From Mantamonas sphyraenae (Eukaryota > CRuMs > Mantamonadidae), in NCBI GenBank assembly GCA_026936335.1, contig JAPMXV010000025.1:62001-126000 (forward strand): a stretch of DNA of 64,000 nt, in the 5' to 3' direction. Shown in pieces: positions 23,312 to 34,862 of the stretch. The number at the start of each line of letters is the position of its first letter. Within the stretch, counting starts at the first letter, position 1. A program made the translations under genes and the position numbers. The notes beneath the pieces are model-generated. The model saw only the letters and a program-made list of their open reading frames with translations. It was not told the origin of the DNA and did no database searches.

Positions 23312-24902
23312 TTACCGGACGGGATCATCCTGTACAGAGAGCAGAGGGACGCGCTGGAAGGTGCTGCCCGGACCGCTGAGCCAGAACCAGATGATGAGGA
23401 CGACGGAGACGGCAATGAGGCTGACGGCTACACTGACGATGACAAGACCGGTGTCGGTGTTGACGAGGCGTGTTTTGAGGACGTGGGAGTCGAGGGCAAA
23501 GGTCTGCTGGGTCATCCAGCCGAGAGGCCATTGGACAGAATAGCCCGGCTGCGTGGTGGTGATGTTGGCCGTCTGCTGGTATCCGTCGTGAAAGAGGGCA
23601 GTTAGGTAGGCAAGGCGGAAACAGTCGTAGCGAGCACCCTCGTCGTCGCTGCGCATGGCGGAGGAGCAGACGCGGACACCGATGGAGGCGGTGACGGGGC
23701 TGCTTGGGTTGCTGGGGCAGCTTGTAGGCGGCCGTAAGGTTGGCCCAGATGGAAATGGCGGAAAAGGAGTGGATTGCAATGTCCTGGGGTTGGGGCACGC
23801 CGTCGAAGCCACAGATGGAATTGGGAGGGAGGGGTTGAGGACACGGGGCGTTGAGGTGCAAGAGGGAGCGACAAAGAGCGTGGCAGGCGTGATAGTCGCC
23901 CGTACCCTTCATGGGAGGCCCACCCTGGATGGGAGTCTGGACATCGCCTGTGAGCAAACAGGGGGAGGTAGTGTTGCCCTGTGCAGCGAGGGTGTGGTGG
24001 AGGGCAACAAAGGCACCGGTGTACCCGTAGGCAGGGTAGGCGTTGGCCCACACATCATACGAGACACCATCCAGGGAGACTTGCATGATGGACGATGATG
24101 ATGATGATGGTGGGTTGTTGTTGTTGTTGTTGTTGGCCACATGGGAGGATGATGATGATGATGGAGGATCCTGAGGACGCATGGCCACCATGGCATTGGA
24201 GGCACGCGTGTCCAGCACGCCCACGGGGGTGACGCTGCTTCCCTTGCTCAGAGCACCCCGACCAATGTTCAGGGCCACCCAACTGTGCAGGGCCTGCTTC
24301 TGTGCTGGCATGACCTGTACCCAGTCGCTGCCGGCCAGGTCGGTGTCAAAGGTGTAGAAGCGGGTGACAAAGTCGCGAATGCTGCTCTGGACCAGGGCCA
24401 GATTGTCGGCGCTGCAGGGGCTGGCGGCAGAGGGCTGGGGCACAGGGTGCAGGGTGTCGTTGAGACAAGTGGGGCTGAGCATAATCCATAGGGGTGCCCG
24501 GTGCACAAAGGCCAGCGGGATGGTCGTTGCGGCGTAGTCGAGATGGGGTCGCAAGATGGAACCGGCGTCGGAGGGATGGGCCAGCAGACGGGCAAAGAGG
24601 TTGGATGCACGATGGCTGCTGCTGCTACTGCCCTCCTTTGGGTCAGGATCCACGTAATGGCCCAGGGTTTCCACGCGGTTGACACTGTGGTTGGCTGTGG
24701 GCCAGCCAAACACAAAAGTTTGGCAGTGGTCGTCGTCGCAGGCCACCACCGCTGCAAACGAGCTGGGTGCGGGCACCTGCACAAAGTACACTGTTACCAT
24801 GACCACAATGGACAGGGCCAGCAGTGTAGGCACGGCACGTGTCACCCAGCGAAGCGAGGAGAATCCATACGAGGACGGCGGCGTGCGGTAGCGCGACTCC
24901 AT
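23312..24902 (-). CDS. GDA1/CD39-family ectonucleotidase-like membrane protein, degenerate
   Basis: Starts MESRYRTPPSSYGFSSLRW with a transmembrane helix (VPTLLALSIVVMVTVYFV); ends after a second one (GLVIVSVAVSLIAVSVVLIIW) and RVPLLSVQDDPVR. This two-anchor layout is that of CD39. Apyrase region 3 is recognisable (VMPAQKQALHSWVALNIGRG) and region 5 is partly so (YDCFRLAYLTALFHDGY, QWPLGWM). Region 1 should carry D-x-G-S/T but reads AAVVACDDDHCQTFVFGW, and region 4 should read G-x-LDxGGASxQ but reads VGVLDTRASNAMVAM. Both phosphate-binding loops thus lack their glycines, so hydrolysis is doubtful. Asn- and Ser-rich inserts lie at about 24095-24170. The frame breaks by one base at the G4 run 23714-23717. 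Family assignment is good; activity is doubtful. Confidence 0.7.
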
Positions 24903-25140
24903 CGGGGGTGTTTGGGGGGCGTTGGTTGCAATTGAGCGTGGAACGTGGCGCTCACCACCGAGAACAACGCCCAGAAACAGATGGAATGGTCACCACCAAG
25001 ACATGATATCACTCATCTGTGGGTTCTTTGTTGTGATCACAGGGATGTTCACCCGGTCCGTGTGGCTGTGCTCCCAGCCGCCTGACGTTTGCAGTTCCAT
25101 GCTGCAGGGGAAAGGGGGCTGAGTGGGTGAGGGGGTGGGT

Positions 25141-28127
25141 TCATTGCAATGACATGCGCATGACGGCAGACAATTCCAGCAGATCCAACAATTCGTCGCT
25201 GGGGGCCAGGGAAAACGAGGATCCGGTGCCGCCACCCACGCCGGTGTCTGCACCTGCGCCGCCACCACCACGTGCCAACTGTGACACGTGTGTCAAGCCG
25301 CTGTCGTCCAAATCGCTGATGGTGGAGGTGGATTGGTCGCCTGTGCGCCAGAGCGAGCGCATGTGTTCGTGGTCCTGGCGTTCGATGAGCCGTTCGAGCT
25401 CGGTGAGCAGGAAGCGCTGCGAGCGGTCGTGGGTGCCCACGTAGGTGGTGCGATTGACAAGGACGGCAGTCTCCAGGGTGCGTTTGGGCGTGTATAGGGC
25501 CACGTTGTAGCGTTGGCCCAGCAGCAGATCGTGCTGCATGCCGTTTGTGCGGCAACCGGGCGTGTTGCGGTAGGTTGTCAGGACGCCGTCGCTGCTGTTT
25601 TCGAGCAAACCGTAGAGCACGCGTGTAGACTCGAGTTCCACCCACAGCTCGGCAACGATTTCGGAGCTGTCCATGAGCGGGCGAGCGTTGAGCACAAGCT
25701 GCAGCTGGTGCTCCTTGACGGTTTCGTCGAGGGCCAGGCTGACCTTTTGGCGCAGCGTACGCACGGTGTCGTCCATGCCCACCTGGATGTGCACTTTGCG
25801 TGCGTCGGGCAGACAGACGGTAATCTTCTCGTCGCCCTGTTCCTTCAAGGCCTGCTTGGCGTCGTCGTCCAGCGGGGCCTGCACAAGCCCGCTTGTTCCC
25901 GTGCCCAACTCCCTGTACAACACGTCTGCGCCCAGCACGGCCACCAGGGCGTGGACGGGCAGCACAGACAGGAGAGAGCGCACATCAAAGGCCTGTCCTT
26001 CGTGAGCCATGACCACACGGGGCTGCAACACAGAAGCTGTCCTGCTGTCCAGCTCCCTGGCCACACGTTGACACTCAGCCACATACGACTGCACAGAGCC
26101 AAACAAGCACGCGCAACGGACGAACGTCGCGTGTGGTTCGCACGCGCACCACGCCCCCGTCACTTCCTGCCCCCGTATGCACACGCACCTCGTCGTCCCC
26201 GTCCTCGTCATCCTCCAGGCCGCCCGCAGCAGCGTGGAAGCGACCCGAGCCGCCCTCCACGTCCACACACTCGAACCAATTGAGGATGTCAAAGAGAGGC
26301 AGGAGGAGATCGTGGACGTGGCCCTGTGCGACGTCGTCTGCGTCGAGCGCCAGTGCCACGCCGTCATCCTTGCCTCCGGCTGCTTCCACGGCTGCCGCGT
26401 GTGTGTCCTCATCAATGACCACCAGACACTCGGCGGCACCTGCGCCCAGACGGTGGCTGAGACGCATGCGGTTGAGGAGGAGCCACTCGGAAAACAGCGA
26501 CTCGTGTTGTGCGCCGTCGACGGCCACCACGGCACGGCCTTGGCCAGGATACTCTTCGCACATGTCCACCAGGGTCTCTTCGGCAATGTGTCGTCCGTAG
26601 GGAGCAGTCTTGCGATCCAAGGTGGGGTCGCTGTGGCGTGTTTCGCAGGCGCCTGTGAAAAGGTGAGCGATGTCGCCCATGAGCTGCGAGGGCGCCGCAC
26701 ACCAGTCCACAGGCTGATGTTCCTCCTCGTCCATGGGTTGACTCAGATTCAGTCCCACAAAGCGACATCCGGCTGCACTCACGCCGCGCAAAGCCCCCGC
26801 ATACACCTGCACGCCCTGTGACAGGTCCAGCGGCTGGAAATCCTGACGAGAGTCTGCCGGCGCTTGTTGCTCTGTCTCTGCCTCGTTGCCTCTGCGTTCT
26901 GTGCCTCCACTGCCCACATCTCCATGTACGCCTCGTAGCCAGCCATGGCATGCACGACCTTGTGCCTGGAAATGGCCTTGAGAGGCATGCGGTCCCCACA
27001 CACGTCGCACTGGACCAACGCATAGTCATTGGTGGCTCCCCACATTCCTCCTCCCATGCCCCCGCGGCCCGACAGTCCCCCAAGGCCTCCCAGGCCTCCA
27101 CCGCCCAGCCTACCACGCCCCACCGAGTCTGCATTCCGACCCAGCCCATCCATCACATTGAGGCTATCCAGGAGGGGGTTGGTCAGTCCACGCCCGCCTG
27201 CAATGCCACCTCCACTGCCGCCTCCACCTCGCAGGGGCATCATTTGGCCCTCCTCGTCCTCGTCGTCCGCCTCGTCACCGTCGCTCAGATGGCCTTCGTA
27301 GAGGCGAGGACGGTCTTCGGGGCCCATCATCTGGAAGCGCATGTGTTTCTTCTGGTGTCGTTCGTAGGCAGAGAAGGGCACGAGCTTCTCACACGTGTCA
27401 CAAGGCAGCACAAAGTCGTCCTCCCCCTCCAATTCCCACTCTTCCTCCTCGTCCTCCTCGTCTTCCATGAGCAGCCCGCCGTTCTGGTTATGCCTGGACC
27501 CATCCCCATGCCCATGGTCATGTCTGTGTCCGAGTCTCCGATGGGCATGTAGGGCACTCCGTCCAGGAGGCTGCCCAAAGGGATCGACCCAACCGGCGTT
27601 TGTGTTCCGGTTCCGCTGCCGCTGCCTTGCGCCCCCCACATACCAGCCCCTGTCCTTGCCCCTGGTCTTGTTCCTGTCCCGGGGCCCAGACGTGTCCCTT
27701 GCACTGCCATGGCTCCGTCCAACCCACGCGGCATCTGTCGACTCCACGGGTTGAGCGAACCGGGCTCACGTGTTGTCAGTTCCGCCCCTCCCACCATGGT
27801 CGTCGTGTTGGTTCCGCCTGCCCCGTCCCGTTGCCTGCCCTTGCCCTTGTCTCCCCCATGTCCTCCCACTTTGTCCTTGCCCTTGCCTGCCCCCTGCCCT
27901 CCCGTCGTGGTCCCATTCTTTCCAATGTCCGTGGTTTTGGCCGCCGGCTTGGGTTTCGGCAGCGCTTTGGGATCATGGCGAACCGAGGCTCGTTCTGCGT
28001 CCATTTCCCGTCGCCCGCCACGCGGCACCATGCTGTCCGGATGGCTGAGTGTCCACTCCCCTCCGCCCTCCTCGATGTACTGCTGCAGGGATTCCCCTGT
28101 CGATTGCACCGAGAAGACCGTGACCAT
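25141..28127 (-). CDS. Zinc-finger protein of unknown role, frame-broken
   Basis: Start MVTVFSVQSTGESLQQYIEE at 28127. A Gly/Pro/Met-rich linker leads to two Cys2His2-type fingers: CDTCEKLVPFSAYERHQKKH and CDVCGDRMPLKAISRHKVVH, separated by an acidic and glycine-rich stretch (27020-27290). A globular region follows (CRFVGLNLSQPMDEEEHQ; VDMCEEYPGQGRAVVAVDG), then an intron at 26089-26188 (GTGCGT...GTGCAG, phase 0), then a C-terminal part with a possible ubiquitin-like segment (ITVCLPDARKVHIQVGMDD; LDETVKEHQLQLVLNARPL) and the end AVMRMSLQ. Two one-base breaks are needed, near 27490 and near 26870-26885, to join pieces that read as one protein. Paired fingers plus a ubiquitin-like fold would suit a ubiquitin-pathway or RNA-linked factor, but this is a guess. 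Confidence 0.6.
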
Positions 28128-28309
28128 CGCTCGGGGGGGGAAAATGGGAGGTGCCAAAGACGGAATTGCTTTGAGTCGTGCTGCGAGGGCTGGGGAGGAC
28201 GGACTTTGGAGTCTGGGATGGAAGTAGAAGGGAGAAGGGGGGAGGAGATGGAAGATTTATAGGGAAGCGAGTGCATGAGTGTGTGCATTTGTTTTGCGTT
28301 GATGCCTGT

Positions 28310-31300
28310 TCATCCGTGGCCGCTCTCGGTGCCAGAGACCTCGTGTGCACCACCCTCTGTGTCTGTGGAGGAGGAAGAGGATGGAGTGGCGGCGGCTGAG
28401 GATGCATCGGAGGAGGAGGAGGAGGAGGAGGTGCTGTGGGAGGAATAGAGGGCTGGGGAGCTCTGCTCGTGCACTCCACCGCTGGTGAACATCCTGTGTT
28501 TGGCAGAGATGACCTTGGACAGATTGGTGGTGTCCATGTCCTTTAGGGAACCCTGGCGGCGCGTGTTGCCCAAGGAAGTGTGTCCTCGATGGCCTGCCAG
28601 CTGCTGCCCGAGGAGGAGGAGGAGGAGGAGGAGGTGCTGGGTGCACCTGTGGATCGGATGCCCAAATGGAGCTTGTCTGTACGCGTGAGGTAGTTGCTGA
28701 TCACCTGGGCCATGCGCTTCTCGGTGAGCATCATGAGTTCGTCCACCTTGAGCAGGCGTGTGCGATCGTTGCTGTCCATGGCCTTGGATTGAAGCAGTCG
28801 CTTCACGTGCGACCTGTAGTCTGCAATGTCAAACAGAGAATCCTTGAGCTCCTTGGCGTACGTGTTCTTCTTGCGCGTGTCGCTTTCCCCCGATGAGGAT
28901 GATCCACCGGCTCCCGAGTGACCCCCGTGGCTGTCGCGTGCCTCTCGCAACTCTGTCGACTCCATTGTGCTCTCGTACGCAAGCAGGTCTGTAAACAGCC
29001 GTCCCAGCTTTTCGTTTTGCTGGCTGATGAGCTCCTTCAGATCGCGTTGGAAGACTGCAAACTTGCGCAGCGTGGGCAACCCCAACAGACGCACCTGTGC
29101 AGGGTGCCTGTTCAACTCCTCGTCCGACGTCCCATCTCCTTCGTTCGGCGTCTGTGTCATGTACGGACTGATGCTGCTCGATCGCTTGCGTCCGGCTCCG
29201 CGTCCACCCACACCCAGCCCGCTGCCTTCCGAAGGCTCCATGGTGCGCATCAAATCCTTCAGATTGGTCCGTTCAAAGCTAAAGTACGACTGCCTGCCCT
29301 CCAGATGGTACGGCATCAGTGCCATGGCGTTCTCCCGGATGTTTTCCATCTTTTCCCGACGTGCCATCTCGTTGGAAAACTGCATGGCATCGCCATTGTT
29401 GTTGGACTGGTCGTCGTCTGCGTCTGCGTTGTTGTTGGTGGTTGTACCACGTCCTCCTCCTCCTCCTTTCCCTCCTCCTCGACCTCCTCCACGTCCGTTG
29501 CCACTGCCTCCACTCTTGCCGGCGTTGTTCAACTCACCCACGGTGCTGGAGCGCTGGAGGGCACGTGTGCCACCGCCTGCGTTGTGGCCCTTGGTGGACA
29601 TGACACCGGCGGTACTCTTGCGCACCAGGTCTTTGCGCGAGGGCAGGTTGCCCATGGTGTTCAATCGCACGCTGCTGGCACCATGGCCATCCGAGGTCCC
29701 ACTGGCCGAGGTGACTGACAACCTGGCATTGCCACCACTGGCGTGGTGAGTGTTGTTGATGCGCGCCTGTGAGTTTTCCGTCAGTTCCTTGATCATGCTC
29801 TTTTTCTCCACAAAGATGCACATGATGTCATCGACGCCGTTGCTGACGAGGAACTGGTTCTGCAGCTGCTTGGTGTTGAGTTCCAACTGGTGTGGCTCCT
29901 CGTACAGGCCCACCTTGGCCTCTTCCCACACGTCGGCGGTGGCAAGGATCTGTCCGCCGCGTGCTGTGCAGGCCAACTGCGCCGCCTTGCGCAACACAGG
30001 GTCATTGTCCACATCGATGGGTTCATCGTTGAACGCATACTGCATGCAATCGGTGCTGCCTGTGTGGATGCCCATGCGCACGCGGAATCCGCGAAAGAGC
30101 ACCTCGCGCTGTCGTCCGTGGATGCTCTTGGCCGACAGATGGCCCTCCAGAGATTCGGGCCATTCCTGGTTGACCAGCTGCGATTGGACCATCATGCACC
30201 ATTCCACCGCCTGTGTGGGGGTGTGGAATGCTGCCAGGAAGGAACAGCCCTCCACACGCACAGCCACGCCTTGGAAGACTTCCAACAGACGACGCAGCAA
30301 CACATTGTGTGTCTTGCCCGCCTGGAACACAGCCTGCGAGTCAAAGGCCCACAGGTCGTTGTAGTCTTCCACGCCGGTCACCACCACCGTCAGCGATTCG
30401 CTTTCCGACAGACTCTGCGAGCGTTCCAAACCCACCAGGGGTCTATTGCCAGTGAGAGCAGACACGGCACTGTCGTTGCTGTCCTTGCGTCCTGCGCTGC
30501 CGCCGCCGCCGCCGTCGGAGGAGCGGCGTCGTTCGCGTTCTGCCTGTTCGGCCTCGAGCATCTGGTTGGCACTCATGAGGGCCTGGACGAGGTTGAGCTT
30601 GTGGTTGAGGGCGTTCATGTACACGTGGAGGGAATCGAGCTCCCTGAACTTGGCCTCAAAGAGGGTTTGGTACTGGTCGGTGGTGGACTTGCGTCTGCTG
30701 TCGAGTTGCAAGCGTTCCTGTTGGGAGGCGAGCAGGTGTTCGTCCAGCTCACGCACCTTTTGTGCACGTGTGCGCGACTCCTCCTCCAGACGGGCAATGA
30801 TGGTTTCCAACTTCTGATTGTCACGCACCACCTCGTCACGCTGCTCCTTCATCTTGCGCAGGTAGCGTTGCGTGGTGCGCATCTTGTCCTCCAACTCCTC
30901 GCTGTGTGCCGTCACCGTGGCCATGCGCTCTTCAAACTGCTTCATCTTTTCCGCCAGGTGCATCTTCTCCTCAAAGGCCAGCGCCAGTTTCACCTCCAGC
31001 TCCTTCTTCTGCACGGCAATGCTCTCCATGTTGCTTTCGCTCACCTTGTACTTGAGCAGGGCCACCTGTTCCTTGAGCTGCCCGTTCTCCTTGTTCAGTC
31101 GCTCCACTTCCGCCTGCGACTTGAGATTGATGCCCAGCAGGGTGTCCATGGCCACCTGGGACAACAGGGCGGCTTCATCCACCTGCGACTCCAGAGCGTG
31201 GGAGTACGAGATGATGTCTGACAACGCCAACTGGGTGTCCTGCACGGGTGCCACCGCATTGAAGACACCGACCGAGTTGTCTGCGGTGGCACACCACAGC

Positions 31301-32476
31301 TGCGTGGTCACCGTGCGGCGTATGGGAAACAGTGCGGTGATGGACGTCTCTCCCGTTTGGAACTCCTCCACACAGGCACGCGTGGCCGCGTCAAACACCT
31401 GCACACATGTGTCCTGGAAGCACCACACAGAGTGACCCAACACCAACAGCTTGAACGGCGCCTCCTTGGTTTCCATCCTGGCCACCGCCGTCTCCTCCTG
31501 CTGGTCCAACATCCACACTGCCAACGAATGGGACAGGTCTGCCGTCCACACTTGGTCATTCACCGCCACCAGAGACGTCACTGCATCCTCGTGTGCCACA
31601 AGCCTGTGCATCACCGTGCCATACTCGGCATCCCACACCAACACGTCCCCACTCAACGTGCCCGTCCACAGCCAGGCCCCCGTGCCTGCCATGCACGTCA
31701 ATGTTTGCTTGCTTGCCACTGTGTTCTCTTTGCATTCGTATCGCTCCAGCGGTTCCAGCGATTCCGCGTCCACACGCAGAATCCGTCCCGCCGCCTCTGC
31801 CGCGTAAATCGAGCCCCGGCTGTATGTGATTCCCACCACGGGCGAGTCCAGCCGATCGATTTCAATCAGCAAGTGGAACCTCTGTGTGTGTGGCGTGGAC
31901 GTGTGCACGTGTGCACGTGTGGATGTGTGTGTGTAAGCGCACTGTGGGCCTTTTTGGGGATGGAGGTGCGGGAGGAAGGTGGCCGTTGGCGTACCTTGCT
32001 ATCAAAGATGGCCAGCATGCCGTCCTTGTACCCCACACACACGTGGTTCTCGCCAATGGCTTCGATACATGTGATGGGGTCGTCTCTGGAGGGGATCTTT
32101 TTCGCCAGACGTCCACTCTGTGCGGTGACGGGCACGGGTTTTGATCGTTGGGGGGTCAGGCCTCTGGGCTGGGTGGATCTTGTGCGGGGCGGCAGAACAC
32201 GCGTGCAGTGGATTCATGGGTTGGGAGGAAAGGGGGGGGAGGGGGAAGGGGAAGGGGAGGGGAGGGTGGAGGGTACTGGTGGCGGTGTGCATGTGTGTGC
32301 ATGTATGGTTGGGGGGGGGAATCACTCACCTCGGTCTCGTGGACAGAGAGCCATCCCTCTGCGTTTGCCATCCACACATAGCGGCCACTGCCGGCAAAGA
32401 AGGTCATGTCTTTGATGTGAGACGGCATGACGCGAGTGCACTCGAGCACATACGGCTCGTCGGGCGACGTCGACAT
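28310..32476 (-). CDS. WD40 / coiled-coil / class III nucleotidyl cyclase-like protein, catalytic residues lost
   Basis: Exons 32476-32330 (MSTSPDEPYVLECTRV), 32117-31995 and 31881 onward, all phase 0; introns of 212 and 113 bases. The N-terminal about 300 residues form WD40-like blades (SGDVLVWDAEYGTVMHRLVA; QVWTADLSHSLAVWML). A long coiled coil follows (about 330-500), then a class III cyclase-like domain (about 585-790): TVVVTGVEDYNDLW, VRVEGCSFLAAFHTPTQAVE, FRVRMGIHTGSTDCM, GGQILATADVW. The two metal Asp of active cyclases (F-x-D-I and G-D-x-F) are Gly and Cys here, and the Asn/Arg of the N-x-A-A-R motif are also replaced. So it is probably a pseudo-cyclase with a scaffold or sensor role. 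The first stop is at 28543, but a one-base break near 28573 would extend the frame as LGNTRRQGSLKDMDTTNLSK to a stop at 28310. Confidence 0.78.
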
Positions 32477-32540
32477 CCGCCTAAAAACCTGTTTCTTTTG
32501 GTGGGCCACGGGCGAATGGCCATGAACGGGTATGGAGGAA

Positions 32541-33428
32541 TCATCGAATGGTGCAAATGGAGTTGGAGGGTCCACTGTTCAATATCTTGAACGTTCTCAT
32601 TCTGAACGGGACACACCTTTTCGCGAGGCAACACCGAGGGGGTCTCCCACGGCGCCAGCCATTCAAGAGGCAAAACAGGACCAACTCATGGCCAAAGGGC
32701 ACACTTGTGTCCTCAAAGGCCTCTTGGATTGCCTGTTCAGTCACAGAGCGACCATCGTAGCCGATGAGAAGGATGTTCTTGCCGTTGGCCACCGCCTGTT
32801 CGAGCTCACGATAGCCCTGGGTTTTGACCACAGCCTGTGCGTACAGGGGACAGTAGATCTCACGTCTGGCCTCGTGGTAGCTCAGTCTGCGTCCATCTGG
32901 GTGGAGGGAGAACAGTGGGATGTTCGAGTTTCCTTTCTCCTTGCCAAACTGCTTTCTGCGCTTGCCTTTGGTCATGGCAAACCACGTACGACGAGTGTCT
33001 TCCCACACAGGCAACAGGGTGTGGCCGTCGGATGAAACCTCATTCGGGTAAACCTTGAGGCTTTGCCAAAGGTTCTCGAGCTTTTTCGCCGTCCACACAG
33101 TGTCTTGGCCATCCGAGATGCTCACAGGACCCACGTTCATGGGAGACACACTCTTGCCAATGCTTCCGCCTCCGGAACACACGCTGATGGTTTGGAATCC
33201 GTCCAGACGCGGGAAGCGTTTCGGTTTGTCCGTCTTTGCCCGGTAGTGGACCTGGTGGTCCACACAGACCCGACCACGACGGCCCTGGCTGCGGTTCTCT
33301 TGGGTTGCCTTTGCCACAGACTCTTCGTGGAGCTTGAGGAAGCTCTTGTAGGGGTGGGGGGCCATGGTGAGGAATGCTCGGGTTTGGATGTCTCGCTCGT
33401 AGTCGTCACGACCATAGTCCTTTGGCAT
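32541..33428 (-). CDS. Conserved-looking protein of unknown function
   Basis: Intronless as read, 295 residues, start MPKDYGRDDYERDIQTRAFL. Notable runs: DHQVHYRAKTDKPKRFPRLD, TWFAMTKGKRRKQFG, YCPLYAQAVVKTQGYRELEQ, NGKNILLIGYDGRSVTEQA and EDTSVPFGHELVLFCLL. The last two resemble a domain seen as conserved hypotheticals in algae and protists (recall only, no name). A one-base break near 32664-32672 is likely: the alternative frame continues LEWLAPWETPSVLPREK, which reads better than the basic Cys-rich tail in the first frame. The true 3' end is therefore uncertain and may reach the start of the next gene at 32476. No signal peptide or membrane segment. Confidence 0.55.
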   Translation of the reverse strand: MPKDYGRDDYERDIQTRAFLTMAPHPYKSFLKLHEESVAKATQENRSQGRRGRVCVDHQVHYRAKTDKPKRFPRLDGFQTISVCSGGGSIGKSVSPMNVGPVSISDGQDTVWTAKKLENLWQSLKVYPNEVSSDGHTLLPVWEDTRRTWFAMTKGKRRKQFGKEKGNSNIPLFSLHPDGRRLSYHEARREIYCPLYAQAVVKTQGYRELEQAVANGKNILLIGYDGRSVTEQAIQEAFEDTSVPFGHELVLFCLLNGWRRGRPPRCCLAKRCVPFRMRTFKILNSGPSNSICTIR

Positions 33429-33791
33429 GGTAGATGCAGGTTGAGGTGGTTGCCCCTGTGCAACCCTTTGCCGTGGTGTTTTTCACTTGGTTCATGTGTT
33501 CTCGAGTGTCATTTCGAGGAAAGAGTTCCTGGGAACCGTCTTGAGATTTTTGGGTTGGGTTGGCTCGAGCATCCAAGGTGAACCAACCAGGACCTGTGGG
33601 GGGAGGGGGAGGGGGGCCACAGGGGGTTGCGGAGGATGGATTGTGGGGACGAGGTTGGGGTGGTTTCCGCTCCCACACATGGTTCGGGTGTGGCAAGGGG
33701 CCAGATTTTGTGTCCCACAGCCTCACATAGCACATAGCAAGGTAGAAAAAGGTGGTGTGCAGCTGCGGGATTCGAGCCATCTCATCATCGC
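33429..33791. promoter_or_regulatory. 363-base divergent intergenic region
   Basis: Separates the unknown minus gene and the SDR plus gene. It holds a G-rich block (33600-33665) and a short A/T-rich stretch before the SDR start. No RNA gene or repeat is seen. Confidence 0.4.
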
Positions 33792-34680
33792 ATGTCCGAA
33801 TCAACCACAACCACCTCGAAGCGCGTGTTCATCACAGGCACCTCCTCTGGCTTTGGAAAAGACCTGGCCATCACCTTGGCCGGCAGGGGCCACACGGTGT
33901 TTGCCACCATGCGTGCCACGGGCGAGGGTGAGAAGAACGCGGAGGTTGCAGCCGAGCTGGGCGCGATTGACAACATCACGGTGCTGGAGTTGGATGTGAC
34001 GTCGGACGAGTCGATCACAGCAGCGTTGGCAGAGGCAAAGGAAGCTGGAGGGTTCGACACGCTGGTCAACAATGCCGGTGTGGGCAGCTTTGGCATGGAT
34101 CTCGGCTTCAGTATGGGCGAGCGCCGCAAGGTGTTTGATGTCAACGTGCTCGCCGTCATGAACCTGACATTGGCAGCTGTGCCGTTGCTGGAGAAGGAGG
34201 ACAACGCAAGCATCATCTACGTGTCGTCTGGCCTGGGACGGCTAGTGATTCCTTTTACGTCGTTGTACGCGGCGTCGAAACACGCGTTGGAAGCGTGGGC
34301 AGAGGGCTTTGCGGTGGAAATCGAACCGCTGGGCATTTCCTCTTGCATTGTGGAGCCTGGTGCGTACGACACCGAGTTTGTGGGCAACTGTCTGCGTGGC
34401 AAGAACGCAGACGAGGCACGCAAGCAGTTTGCGGGGGTCGCCGATTCCTTTGACGCCTTTCTGGAGAAGCGCATGGCTGGTGGAAGAGGTGACGCGAGCG
34501 AAGTGACTGCCGTGCTCGTGCAAGAGGTGGAGTATGTGCCCAATGGCGACGAAATCCGTCCTCTGCGCCACCCTGTGGGCAAGGACATCGAAGTGGGCGT
34601 TGGGCCAGGTCATCAACCCGGCGCACGAAAAGGTGGCTGGCATCGTCCTGGGCAAGTTTGGATTCCGTTCGGTGGAGTGA
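33792..34680 (+). CDS. Classical short-chain dehydrogenase/reductase
   Basis: Start MSESTTTTSKRVFITGTSSG. Rossmann-fold nucleotide site TGTSSGFG (about 15-22), NNAG at about 94, catalytic Ser in IIYVSSGLGR and the Y-x-x-x-K pair in YAASKHALE (about 160-164), then the EPGAYDTEF segment as in classical SDRs. Family members oxidise or reduce alcohols and ketones with NAD(P)(H); the Arg in the MRATGEG loop favours NADP(H), by inference. Substrate unknown. Near 34595-34597 (GGG) one base too many breaks the frame: the better reading continues ALGQVINPAHEKVAGIVLGK and ends FGFRSVE at 34680, typical of an SDR C-terminus, whereas the uninterrupted frame runs on antisense into the next gene. About 295 residues after repair, normal for the family. 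Confidence 0.85.
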
Positions 34681-34797
34681 TTGTGCAGGCATGGGACCCC
34701 ATCAGCACATCGCACGACGCCGTTGGAGTGGGTGGGAGCCCGGGGAGGGAAGAAGGTTCGCCAAAGAGGATTCCAAGAAAAAAAATCGTTGATTCCG

Positions 34798-34816
34798 TCC
34801 GTCCGTCCGTCCGTCC
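34798..34816. repeat. CCGT tetranucleotide microsatellite
   Basis: About five units between the SDR stop and the SH3-protein stop (convergent genes). Confidence 0.85.
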
Positions 34817-34862
34817 ACGTCCATCCACTGGGTTGTTGGTTGTCCTGTTTGCCCCTGGTGGG

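Noticed and set aside
28966-29749. Open plus-strand frames antisense to the pseudo-cyclase gene
   Set aside because: Shadow of the minus-strand gene; no domain or start support.
33740-33800. tRNA-like B-box word (GGATTCGAGCC / GGCTCGAATCC)
   Set aside because: No pairing T stem, acceptor or A box could be built around it.
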